This document shows positions 1-5,475 of a stretch of DNA of 5,678 nucleotides, piece after piece (position 1 is the first letter of the stretch; every line of letters begins with the position of its first letter). The DNA is from Syntrophomonas sp. Its GTDB lineage: Bacteria > Bacillota > Syntrophomonadia > Syntrophomonadales > Syntrophomonadaceae. A model generated the notes under the pieces. That model ran no database searches and was not told the DNA's origin. It saw nothing but the letters and a program-made list of their open reading frames with translations. The stretch spans positions 1 through 5,678 of the forward strand of contig PWPP01000069.1 in NCBI GenBank assembly GCA_003558625.1, written 5' to 3'. A program made the position numbers and the translations under genes.

Positions 1-190
1 CAGTCGCCCGGGCATAACCGTCAGCGGCATGCGCGGCTCCCTGTTCATGGCGAACCAATATATGCCTTATATCTGATTTGTACAATGCATCATATACCGG
101 CAGCAAAACCCCTCCCGGGTAGCCAAATATGGTATCTACTCCTTCCCGTTTTAGACATTCTAATAGAATTTCTGCTCCCTTAAGTTTCAT
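1..190 (-). CDS. ilvB: Acetolactate synthase large subunit, N-terminal part (runs off the window)
   Basis: This is the first 63 codons of a thiamine-diphosphate enzyme that condenses two pyruvates to acetolactate (or pyruvate with 2-oxobutyrate), the first common step of valine, leucine and isoleucine synthesis in the cytoplasm. The visible part is the start of the ThDP-binding PYR domain. It begins MKLKGAEILLECLKREGV, followed by the FGYPGG signature (residues 22-27) and RHEQGAAHAADGYAR (47-61), in which Glu49 is the conserved glutamate that activates the cofactor. The ATG is supported by a strong GGAGG lying 8 nt upstream (199-203 on the reverse strand). The gene follows ilvD on the same strand after a 136-nt gap and is presumably co-regulated with it, though the gap holds its own candidate promoter. 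Other ThDP enzymes share this fold, but the motif wording and the ilvD neighbour favour IlvB. The small subunit, if present, lies outside the window. Confidence 0.93.
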   Translation of the reverse strand, partial: MKLKGAEILLECLKREGVDTIFGYPGGVLLPVYDALYKSDIRHILVRHEQGAAHAADGYARAT

Positions 191-194
191 TCCA

Positions 195-203
195 ATCACC
201 TCC
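195..203 (-). promoter_or_regulatory. ilvB ribosome binding site
   Basis: Reading the reverse strand, GGAGGTGAT is a 9-base match to the anti-Shine-Dalgarno sequence, and its GGAGG core is 8 nt before the ATG at 190. It fixes the ilvB start and predicts efficient initiation independent of ilvD translation. Confidence 0.85.
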
Positions 204-210
204 GCTATGA

Positions 211-227
211 TAATTTAGTCTAAATTA
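211..227. promoter_or_regulatory. Perfect 17-bp dyad upstream of ilvB, candidate operator
   Basis: TAATTTAG-T-CTAAATTA is a perfect 8+8 inverted repeat around a single central base, directly upstream of the ilvB ribosome binding site. With a one-base centre it cannot form a stable RNA hairpin, so a dimeric DNA-binding protein site is the more natural reading. It lies just downstream of a candidate promoter (238-265), where a repressor would block initiation or early elongation. Its inner 15 bp, AATTTAGWCTAAATT, share length, centre and outer bases with the CodY consensus AATTTTCWGAAAATT but differ at four inner positions. CodY is therefore only one possibility, and no regulator gene is visible here. 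Confidence 0.45.
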
Positions 228-237
228 CTGCCTGCTC

Positions 238-265
238 TTATTATGGCTGGCATCTGTATTTTCAA
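238..265 (-). promoter_or_regulatory. Candidate internal promoter for ilvB
   Basis: On the reverse strand TTGAAA (260-265) and TAATAA (238-243) are separated by 16 bp, a plausible sigma-A type promoter between ilvD and ilvB. Initiation would fall near position 231, placing the 17-bp dyad within the first 20 transcribed bases. The match is reasonable but not perfect, and AT-rich intergenic DNA yields such pairs by chance. Confidence 0.4.
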
Positions 266-279
266 CCGGGGTTGCTGAT

Positions 280-302
280 ATAAAATAACGGGCCGCAGCC
301 CG
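280..302 (-). terminator. Weak terminator-like hairpin after ilvD
   Basis: Reverse-strand CGGGC-TGCG-GCCCG (289-302) forms a 5-bp all-GC stem with a 4-base loop, followed by TTATTTTAT. It sits 24 nt beyond the ilvD stop codon. The short stem and interrupted U-tract suggest partial termination, attenuation or an RNA-processing/stability element rather than a hard stop, since ilvB follows on the same strand. Confidence 0.4.
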
Positions 303-326
303 TCTTCAAGATGATGCTCTGGCGCT

Positions 327-1988
327 CTAGGATTTAAATACAGCACCGGTATTCGCCGATTGCACCAATTGGGCATAACGTTTCATATATCCAGTTTTTA
401 TTGTCGGTTCCGGCTCCTGCCATAAAGCTTTTCTTTCTGCTAATACGTCTTCTTCAACCAGGAGTTCTAGCCTCTTCCCCGGAATGTCAATACGGATCCG
501 GTCTCCTTCTTGTACCAAGGCTATCACCCCCCCAGATGCTGCCTCCGGGGATATATGTCCTATGGATGCTCCCCTGGTGGCACCGGAAAAACGCCCATCG
601 GTAATCAAGGCGACCTCTTTGTCCAATCCCATCCCGGCAATGGCCGAAGTGGGTGTGAGCATTTCACGCATTCCCGGTCCCCCGCGGGGCCCTTCATAGC
701 GGATGACTACTACATCGCCGCCTTTAATGCGCTGCTTTAAAATGGCTTCAATTGCATCTTCCTCAGAATTAAATACCCGGGCAATGCCCTCATATTGCAT
801 CATATCAGGATCGACCGCGCTTTTTTTAACCACCGCTCCTTCTTCAGCCAGATTGCCAAATAATACAGCCAGACCTCCCGTAGCTGAATAAGGAGCATCT
901 ACAGGTCTGATAACTTCATAATCCTTCACCACTGCTGTTGCAATGTTTTCTCCCAGGGTTTTCCCGGTCACGGTAATCACATCTGTTGCGATTAGGTTCA
1001 ATTTATCCAGTTCATTATATATGGCCTGCACTCCCCCGGCAACATAAAGATCCTCCATGTGATGATGTCCGGCCGGGCTTATCTTGCACAGGTGGGGAGT
1101 GACTTCACTGATCTCATTAAACACATCCAAATCCAATGGAACCCCGGCTTCATGGGCTATGGCCAGCAAATGTAAAACTGAGTTGGTAGAACAGCCTATC
1201 GCCATATCGATATGGATGGCATTTCTAAAAGCGGCCGGGGTCATAATATCCAGGGGCCTGATGTTTTTCTCCAGCAGATCCATAATCTGCATCCCTGCCA
1301 CCTTGGCCAGCCTGATTCTTTCGGCAAATACTGCCGGTATAGTCCCATTTCCCGGCAGGCCCATACCCAGGGCTTCCGTCAGGCAATTCATGGAATTAGC
1401 GGTAAACATACCGGCACAGGAACCACAGGTGGGACAGGCATGGTCTTCCAATAAACTCAGTTCAACTGCATCCATTTTTCCGGCGGCTGCTTCGCCCACA
1501 CCTTCAAACACCTGGGTTACGCTAACTTTTTTGGCTTTAAAAAGCCCGGCTAACATGGGGCCGCCGCTGATAAAAATCGAGGGCAGGTTTAAGCGGGCTG
1601 CTGCCATTAACATACCGGGAACCACTTTATCACAATTGGGTATGAAGACCAGGGCATCAAAAGCATGCGCTATGGCTGTAATCTCCACTGAATCTGCAAT
1701 CAGCTCCCGACTGCCCAAAGAATATTTCATGCCGGTATGATTCATAGCAATCCCATCACAAACACCAATGGTGTTAAATTCTAACGGAGTTCCCCCAGCC
1801 ATGCGAACCCCGGCTTTTACGGCATCTGAAATCTTATCCAGGTTTATGTGGCCGGGGACAATTTCATTCCATGAATTAACAATGCCGATCATAGGCCGAT
1901 TTATTTCTACATCGGTAAGGCCCAGCGCTTTAAACAATGAACGGTGGGGGGCTTTTTCCAATCCTACCTTGGCCAAATCACTTTTCAT
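327..1988 (-). CDS. ilvD: Dihydroxy-acid dehydratase
   Basis: IlvD dehydrates 2,3-dihydroxy-isovalerate and 2,3-dihydroxy-3-methylvalerate to the 2-oxo acids that precede valine/leucine and isoleucine. It is a cytoplasmic iron-sulfur enzyme of the IlvD/Edd family. The 553-residue product has normal family length and all the hallmarks: SWNEIVPGH, CDGIAMNHTGM (Cys77), NCDKVVPGM (Cys119, with the metal-site Asp and Lys next to it), CPTCGSCAGMFTANSMN (Cys191 as cluster ligand), and DGRFSGATRG near 465-473 with the catalytic serine. At the place where [2Fe-2S] plant and mycobacterial enzymes have PC(N) it has PGH, as in the oxygen-sensitive [4Fe-4S] enterobacterial type, which fits an anaerobe. 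I place the start at the ATG at 1988 (MKSDLAKVG), because AGGAG is 8 nt from it but only 2 nt from the in-frame GTG at 1994. It is transcribed behind a T-box leader and precedes ilvB. Confidence 0.97.
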   Translation of the reverse strand: MKSDLAKVGLEKAPHRSLFKALGLTDVEINRPMIGIVNSWNEIVPGHINLDKISDAVKAGVRMAGGTPLEFNTIGVCDGIAMNHTGMKYSLGSRELIADSVEITAIAHAFDALVFIPNCDKVVPGMLMAAARLNLPSIFISGGPMLAGLFKAKKVSVTQVFEGVGEAAAGKMDAVELSLLEDHACPTCGSCAGMFTANSMNCLTEALGMGLPGNGTIPAVFAERIRLAKVAGMQIMDLLEKNIRPLDIMTPAAFRNAIHIDMAIGCSTNSVLHLLAIAHEAGVPLDLDVFNEISEVTPHLCKISPAGHHHMEDLYVAGGVQAIYNELDKLNLIATDVITVTGKTLGENIATAVVKDYEVIRPVDAPYSATGGLAVLFGNLAEEGAVVKKSAVDPDMMQYEGIARVFNSEEDAIEAILKQRIKGGDVVVIRYEGPRGGPGMREMLTPTSAIAGMGLDKEVALITDGRFSGATRGASIGHISPEAASGGVIALVQEGDRIRIDIPGKRLELLVEEDVLAERKALWQEPEPTIKTGYMKRYAQLVQSANTGAVFKS

Positions 1989-1996
1989 GAACACAA

Positions 1997-2001
1997 CTCC
2001 T
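1997..2001 (-). promoter_or_regulatory. ilvD ribosome binding site, decides the start codon
   Basis: Reverse-strand AGGAG, in the context GAGAGGAGTT, lies 8 nt before the ATG at 1988 and only 2 nt before the alternative GTG at 1994. The spacing therefore favours the ATG, giving the MKSDL N-terminus usual in this family. Confidence 0.75.
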
Positions 2002-2050
2002 CTCTTCCCTAATCCTGGATGAACTCAGGTCTTTCTACTTCTTCCCCTTC

Positions 2051-2076
2051 TATGGAATCAAAGGGTGATTCCCATA
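2051..2076. repeat. Inverted repeat in the ilvD untranslated leader
   Basis: GGAATCA-AAGGG-TGATTCC (2054-2072) is a perfect 7-bp inverted repeat with a 5-base loop. It extends by TAT/ATA past a single bulged C. It lies between the T-box terminator and ilvD and has no U-tract in either direction, so it is not an intrinsic terminator. It could be an RNA stability or processing hairpin or a protein site. A smaller inverted repeat, CCTAT-ACC-ATAGG, lies nearby at 2095-2107. Confidence 0.5.
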
Positions 2077-2151
2077 AAAACAGCGGCCATTAAACCTATA
2101 CCATAGGCATCGTGCGAAAAGATTGAAAATTCTAAATTTATTTTTGGGTAT

Positions 2152-2185
2152 AAAAAACCCTCTCGCCCATTCAGGGACGAGAGGG
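2152..2185 (-). terminator. T-box regulated intrinsic terminator
   Basis: On the reverse strand CCCTCTCG and CGAGAGGG (2178-2185 and 2158-2165) form a perfect 8-bp stem. CCC/GGG extends it inside past one bulged base, and six U residues follow (2152-2157). The 5' side contains the conserved T-box TCGTCCCTG: its TCCCTG segment (2172-2177) can instead pair with CAGGG (2202-2206) to make the antiterminator. The two folds are mutually exclusive. Confidence 0.93.
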
Positions 2186-2442
2186 ATTTCCCGCGGTACC
2201 ACCCTGTTTGTCGTATTTTGGTGTACGACCTCTTTAGCATACCTGTCAGTTATGCTAACTTTTTAACAGACTTTATACGTCCGGCATCCCCTACTAAGTG
2301 ATTAGCTTTTCAGTTCACAGCTCCAGGGAGATCACCATATAAATTATTGTTGCCGGTTTGCAGCTACCCCGGCTCTCTGTAAACAAGGGAATTTATATGT
2401 CATTTCCTATCATAGCTTGTTAATATAGTATTTTTCTATTAT
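2152..2442 (-). ncRNA. T-box riboswitch leader controlling ilvD (branched-chain amino acid type)
   Basis: This leader RNA senses the charging state of a tRNA and controls transcription into ilvD. Elements in order on the reverse strand follow. Stem I has a 9-bp arm pair ATATAAATT/AATTTATAT, an upper TTGTT/AACAA helix, the AGAGA bulge and a GCCGG/CCGGC distal helix. A kink-turn-like base (AGCTATGAT facing GGAGCT) lies beneath the specifier loop. Then come the stem II region (AGTAGGGGATGCCGG), a perfect 8-bp stem TTAGCATA/TATGCTAA (2234-2258), a GTCGTA/TACGAC hairpin (2210-2229), the 14-base core AGGGTGGTACCGCG (2192-2205) and the terminator. The bulge UGGU matches a tRNA ending ACCA, as expected for Ile, Leu and Val tRNAs. 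The specifier loop holds overlapping AUC (Ile, 2330-2332) and CUC (Leu, 2328-2330). By spacing to the kink-turn I slightly favour AUC. Either fits a branched-chain amino acid role. Confidence 0.95.
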
Positions 2443-2448
2443 CTATTA

Positions 2449-2477
2449 AGTATATTTAATGGTTATAAGACTGTCAA
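2449..2477 (-). promoter_or_regulatory. Strong sigma-A promoter of the T-box/ilv transcript
   Basis: Reverse-strand TTGACA (2472-2477), 17 bp, TATACT (2449-2454): a perfect -35, ideal spacing and a -10 with five of six consensus bases. Transcription would start near 2442, just before T-box stem I. The -35 box begins 8 bp past the stop codon of the upstream gene. Confidence 0.88.
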
Positions 2478-2485
2478 TAAACAAT

Positions 2486-4486
2486 TCAGCATTTGCCCTG
2501 TTTTTTTTGTTCCAGTTTGCCCAGATATTCATTGATATATATTTTATGTTTTCCGCTTCTCTTGCGCTTTTTATCCTCCTGGTCCCTGATTTTTTTCAGC
2601 ATGGTCCATAATAAGCGGCTGCCTGCTTCACTTTCACTAGCTTCCGAGGGAGTCATGCCCTCTAAAAAGGCCATCCTGGAGTGGATCCATTTGTTTAAAT
2701 ACATCTCCTTTAGCACCGGTTCCAGCTCCGGGTTCCGTTTTTTCAGATCAGGCGTTAATATTTCAAATATGCCGTTATTTTTTATTTCCAACCCTTCAAA
2801 TTCCAAATATTCATGCATGCCTTTTTCAAAGCTTTTACGGGCAATGACCAGGTCTTTCTCCCCAAAAGCAGATAATGTCAGCCACCCATCTCCGATGATA
2901 AACTCCGCCATAAAACCGGGATGTTGCTGGCTCTCTTTCTGGTAGTATAGTTTGGTTGTTGCAGACAAACTAAATCTAATGTGGTTCATGTCCTCAAGTT
3001 TAGCCTTTACGGCATCATGATCTTTTACCAGGTAATGCACCGTCAAAAAGCGCATATATTCCTCAAAACCGGGATTATTATGATCCTCGTGCAACAAATC
3101 TTCCAGACTCAGGTAATGCCCGCCCAGATAATTGTAAATACTAAACAAACTCAGTTTGTATGCTCCCTGAAAAGCCACCAGGGGACGCATTTCATTTTTC
3201 AGGAGATTTTCAAAATAGCAAAAATGTTTAGGGTCTTCGGCGATAATAACAAATTCATTGCCATTAATCACCAGGTCAACGACCAAACCGCTCAAACTAG
3301 CCAGATTTCTGCCCCATGTGTCCTCGAAGAGGCTGTATCTCATATGGATCCCGTAAGGCAATTCCTCCATCCCCCTAATATTGTCTTCCTGCTCCAAAAG
3401 ACTTAGAAGTTCATCTAGATCGAGAATATTGTATGCTCTGCATGATACCTCCTGGGTAAAGGGATTAAATTCGGGGGTGATCTTTTCATTTTTTTTCCGG
3501 ACAATAGACTTAATACTCCAGGTAAGCTTGTTTTTCTGTAAAACAAAGCCATAGTCACAATAATAGACTTCCCGGTCCCGGATCCTGATGATATAAGCAT
3601 TTACATCAGCCCGGTCGTTTCTGATTTCCATTTCATTCACCTGTGCTTCCAGGGTAAAGGTCCCCGGTTGGAGGAAATCCTTTAAGGGACATGTTTTTCG
3701 GTCGCGCATTTTCCAAAAATCCGGCTCCAGAATGGATAAAACAAAGTGCAGGTCTTGGTTTTTCATAGCATAAAAAAAGCTGTTAATTAGCTGTCGGGGG
3801 CTTTGCCTGGGTGTAATATTTAGCAGCAGCTTTTTTATTTCTTGCTTTTTAAGTCCGTGTTTGACAGTTAAATAATCCTGGTAGATAAAGCGGCCCAGGG
3901 CAGGCCGGGTCATGTGCAGGGTATTAAACCGGAAGGACTCCTGGATTAAAAAACATGTTTCTTCGTAACTGATTTCCATCATATCCGGCAGCTGCTTGCG
4001 GTCTTTTTCATAATCCCGTATGCTCATCCGTTCGGCCAGAAAAAAACTATGGATGCCCTCACTGTTACAGGTCAGATAAAAACCGTCTACCTGCAATACA
4101 TCCTTGGCTGTATGCCAGGCCACATCAATGGTAATCTTCCCCGTATGGCGGCTACAGGTAGCATAGGCTTTATAGAAATACTTTTCTGCAGGAGCCACGG
4201 CGCCGGATTGTGCCCCGGCAAATGTTATTTTCTTAATCCCATAATTGCATGCTTCTTCGTATTCTTTGCCATATTCCTGTTTGATGAGATAAAAAAAATC
4301 CAGTATTTCCGGATCATGAAAAACAACCAGGCTCTCTATAACCAGGCCCCGGGTTTCCGGGGGTATTTCCTCAAATATTTCAAGAAAAAACAATTTGCCT
4401 TCATTGGTGATCATTAGTTTCTTCACGTCTTGCACCAGATTTTTCAGCATATTTTTGGGGATACCACGATTTTTTGGTGTTTTCAT
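2486..4486 (-). CDS. Uncharacterised 666-residue multi-domain protein
   Basis: I do not recognise this protein and assign no function. Visible parts: residues about 12-90 are amphipathic helices like HEAT/ARM pairs (LFFLEIFEEIPPETRGLVIESLVVF, then FHDPEILDFFYLI). Residues 103-205 are a mixed alpha/beta segment starting YFYKAYATCSRHTGKI. Residues 229-330 run helix-helix then strands (LINSFFYAMKNQDLHFVLSIL to LTWSIKSI), as in NTF2/SnoaL-like folds. Residues 350-580 form another alpha/beta part. Residues 600-632 read W-X5-FLEGMTPSEAS-X5-SRLLWTML, resembling the short helical MbcA/ParS-type (DUF2384-like) tail. A Lys/Arg-rich end (638-648) follows. There is no signal peptide, clear membrane segment or classic nucleotide-binding motif. 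I chose the ATG at 4486 because AGGAG lies 10 nt upstream. An in-frame ATG at 4558 would add 24 residues but has no ribosome site. It sits alone, divergent from the pyruvate-kinase-domain gene, and no terminator separates it from the ilv promoter. Domain assignments are inference by eye. Confidence 0.85.
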   Translation of the reverse strand: MKTPKNRGIPKNMLKNLVQDVKKLMITNEGKLFFLEIFEEIPPETRGLVIESLVVFHDPEILDFFYLIKQEYGKEYEEACNYGIKKITFAGAQSGAVAPAEKYFYKAYATCSRHTGKITIDVAWHTAKDVLQVDGFYLTCNSEGIHSFFLAERMSIRDYEKDRKQLPDMMEISYEETCFLIQESFRFNTLHMTRPALGRFIYQDYLTVKHGLKKQEIKKLLLNITPRQSPRQLINSFFYAMKNQDLHFVLSILEPDFWKMRDRKTCPLKDFLQPGTFTLEAQVNEMEIRNDRADVNAYIIRIRDREVYYCDYGFVLQKNKLTWSIKSIVRKKNEKITPEFNPFTQEVSCRAYNILDLDELLSLLEQEDNIRGMEELPYGIHMRYSLFEDTWGRNLASLSGLVVDLVINGNEFVIIAEDPKHFCYFENLLKNEMRPLVAFQGAYKLSLFSIYNYLGGHYLSLEDLLHEDHNNPGFEEYMRFLTVHYLVKDHDAVKAKLEDMNHIRFSLSATTKLYYQKESQQHPGFMAEFIIGDGWLTLSAFGEKDLVIARKSFEKGMHEYLEFEGLEIKNNGIFEILTPDLKKRNPELEPVLKEMYLNKWIHSRMAFLEGMTPSEASESEAGSRLLWTMLKKIRDQEDKKRKRSGKHKIYINEYLGKLEQKKQGKC

Positions 4487-4496
4487 GTTACATGTT

Positions 4497-4501
4497 CTCC
4501 T
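4497..4501 (-). promoter_or_regulatory. Ribosome binding site of the 666-residue protein gene
   Basis: Reverse-strand AGGAG (AGGAGA with one more base) precedes the ATG at 4486 by 10 nt and decides that start over the upstream in-frame ATG at 4558. Between them lies ATGTAA (4488-4493), a start codon followed at once by a stop. It is only 3 nt from the AGGAG, so initiation there is unlikely. Confidence 0.65.
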
Positions 4502-4584
4502 GTGTGTATAAACAACTTCATCACGTATAATTGTAATGTAACACTTTGCCTGCCGCATATCAAATAGTAATTATGAAGCTGTAT

Positions 4585-4631
4585 TTGGCCCCCATCGCGG
4601 TTTTATGGTAAAAATAGGTTAGAGATATACG
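4585..4631 (+). promoter_or_regulatory. Possible promoter region of the pyruvate-kinase-domain gene
   Basis: Two weak sigma-A type pairs overlap here: TTGGCC (4585-4590) with TAAAAA (4609-4614) at 18 bp, and TTATGG (4603-4608) with TATACG (4626-4631) at 17 bp. A perfect TATAAT exists further upstream at 4526-4531 but lacks a matching -35. None is decisive. On the reverse strand I found no convincing promoter for the divergent 666-residue protein gene. Confidence 0.25.
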
Positions 4632-4652
4632 AATGCAGAAGGAGGTTTTATC

Positions 4653-5222
4653 ATGTTTTACTGGGAATCTCCAGGCCCGGAAAACACCCTGGCAACTTTA
4701 AATGCCAGTATACAGCGTGCCCGGCAATTAAACATCAACGATTTTGTGGTGGCATCCTTAAGCGGTGAAACCATTCTGCAGCTCTTACAATTGGATCAAC
4801 ATCTTACAATAACCTGTGTCACCCACCATGTGGGTTTTAAAGGTCCCGGAATTGATGAGATGAAACGGGAAGACCGGAAGATGCTTGAATCACGGGGAAT
4901 AAGGGTTTTAACCACCACTCATCTTTTTGCCGGAGTTGACCGGGGAATACGAAACCACTTTGGAGGGGTGTACCCGGCGGAAATTATCGCTTCCACCCTG
5001 CGCATATTTGGTCAGGGAGTAAAAGTAGCGGTAGAAATCGCCTCTATGGCCCTGGATGCCGGAATGATTCCTTACGGACAGGATGTTATATCCATAGGAG
5101 GAAGTGGCCGGGGTGCCGATGCAGCCATTGTCATTGCTCCAGCTCATTCCCAGCATTTTTTTCAAACCGAGGTGAAAGAGATGATCTGCATGCCCCGAGT
5201 CAAGAAAAGGAGGGAGAATTAA
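4653..5222 (+). CDS. Stand-alone pyruvate kinase alpha/beta (C-terminal) domain protein
   Basis: The 189-residue product matches the pyruvate kinase C-terminal domain family (PK_C), found as a free-standing protein in many clostridia and archaea. It has no TIM-barrel catalytic domain, so it cannot be a pyruvate kinase by itself. In full-length kinases this domain carries the allosteric effector site. Visible landmarks: SPGPENTLATLNASIQRA (6-23), VVASLSGET (32-40), a VTHHVGFKGPG turn (56-66), TTTHLFAGVDRGIRNHFGG (87-105), IIASTLRIFGQGVKVAVEI (111-129), MALDAGMIPYGQDVISIGG (132-150) and SGRGADAAIV with PAHS (151-166). The glycine-rich GGSGRGAD loop and the SGET motif suggest a phosphate or phosphorylated-ligand pocket, which is inference. 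AAGGAGG lies 7 nt before the ATG, an excellent start signal. It is a single-gene unit, divergent from the 666-residue protein gene and convergent with the ferredoxin-like gene. The cellular role of the stand-alone family is not established to my knowledge. Confidence 0.9.
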   Translation: MFYWESPGPENTLATLNASIQRARQLNINDFVVASLSGETILQLLQLDQHLTITCVTHHVGFKGPGIDEMKREDRKMLESRGIRVLTTTHLFAGVDRGIRNHFGGVYPAEIIASTLRIFGQGVKVAVEIASMALDAGMIPYGQDVISIGGSGRGADAAIVIAPAHSQHFFQTEVKEMICMPRVKKRREN

Positions 5223-5304
5223 CTTTATTGGCGCCCCTTTTTGATCATGGTTGCTGCCTTAAAGCTGTGTCGTTCTTGTCATTTCCGATTTCGCAAACAG
5301 GGAT

Positions 5305-5329
5305 CAGGATTTTCCTGCCGCCTTTTTTT
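5305..5329 (+). terminator. Possible weak terminator after the pyruvate-kinase-domain gene
   Basis: CAGGA-TTT-TCCTG (5305-5317) forms a short 5-bp hairpin, followed after five bases by seven T residues (5323-5329). The stem is short and detached from the T-run, so it is a marginal call. It is the only plus-strand candidate within 100 bp of the stop codon. Confidence 0.3.
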
Positions 5330-5338
5330 AGTGCACCC

Positions 5339-5360
5339 AAAAAAACCTCCTATGAGGAGG
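5339..5360 (-). terminator. Intrinsic terminator of the ferredoxin-like gene
   Basis: Reverse-strand CCTCCT-CAT-AGGAGG (5346-5360) is a 6-bp stem with a 3-base loop directly followed by seven U residues (5339-5345). It lies about 115 nt beyond the stop codon of the minus-strand gene, the only evident gene it could serve, and stops it from running into the convergent plus-strand gene. Confidence 0.75.
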
Positions 5361-5444
5361 AGGATAGAAGATTTTCTTTGCGGATATTCATGCCGGGTTC
5401 AGCAATGGGTTAATGGAGTCAATCATAATACTTCCCTGCCTATA

Positions 5445-5456
5445 AGGCCCGGGCCT
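5445..5456. repeat. GC-rich perfect palindrome in the convergent intergenic region
   Basis: AGGCCCGGGCCT is a 12-bp perfect palindrome 20 bp beyond the stop codon of the ferredoxin-like gene. Imperfect GCCT/AGGC flanks lengthen the symmetry. It has no loop, so it is not a simple RNA hairpin. The rest of the 253-bp intergenic stretch (5223-5475) holds only the two terminator candidates and no gene I can support. Confidence 0.4.
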
Positions 5457-5475
5457 AAAGGCCATGCACCCTTTC

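Noticed and set aside
1084..1740. 218-codon plus-strand frame opposite ilvD
   Set aside because: It is antisense to the most conserved part of ilvD, with no ribosome site and no recognisable product. Its openness follows from ilvD codon use.
2058..2240. 60-codon minus-strand reading frame through the T-box core and terminator, possible leader peptide
   Set aside because: It has no properly spaced ribosome site (AGGT is only 1 nt from its ATG), and its coding sequence is the conserved T-box core and terminator stem, so it is a by-product of RNA structure.
4526..4531. Perfect TATAAT on the plus strand in the divergent intergenic region
   Set aside because: No acceptable -35 element lies 16-18 bp upstream and there is no extended -10 TG, so it is not called as a promoter on its own.
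4487..4558. 24-residue N-terminal extension of the 666-residue protein (start at 4558)
   Set aside because: No Shine-Dalgarno sequence precedes that ATG, while a clear AGGAG lies inside the extension itself, 10 nt before the ATG at 4486.
5346..5360. The CCTCCT/AGGAGG hairpin as a bidirectional terminator
   Set aside because: Only the minus-strand reading has an adjacent U-tract. On the plus strand the hairpin is followed by AGGATAGAAG, so plus-strand termination here is not supported.
5395..5433. 12-codon minus-strand ORF (MIDSINPLLNPA) after the ferredoxin-like gene
   Set aside because: Its upstream AGGGAAG is a poor ribosome site, and a 12-residue frame in an untranslated 3' region is expected by chance.
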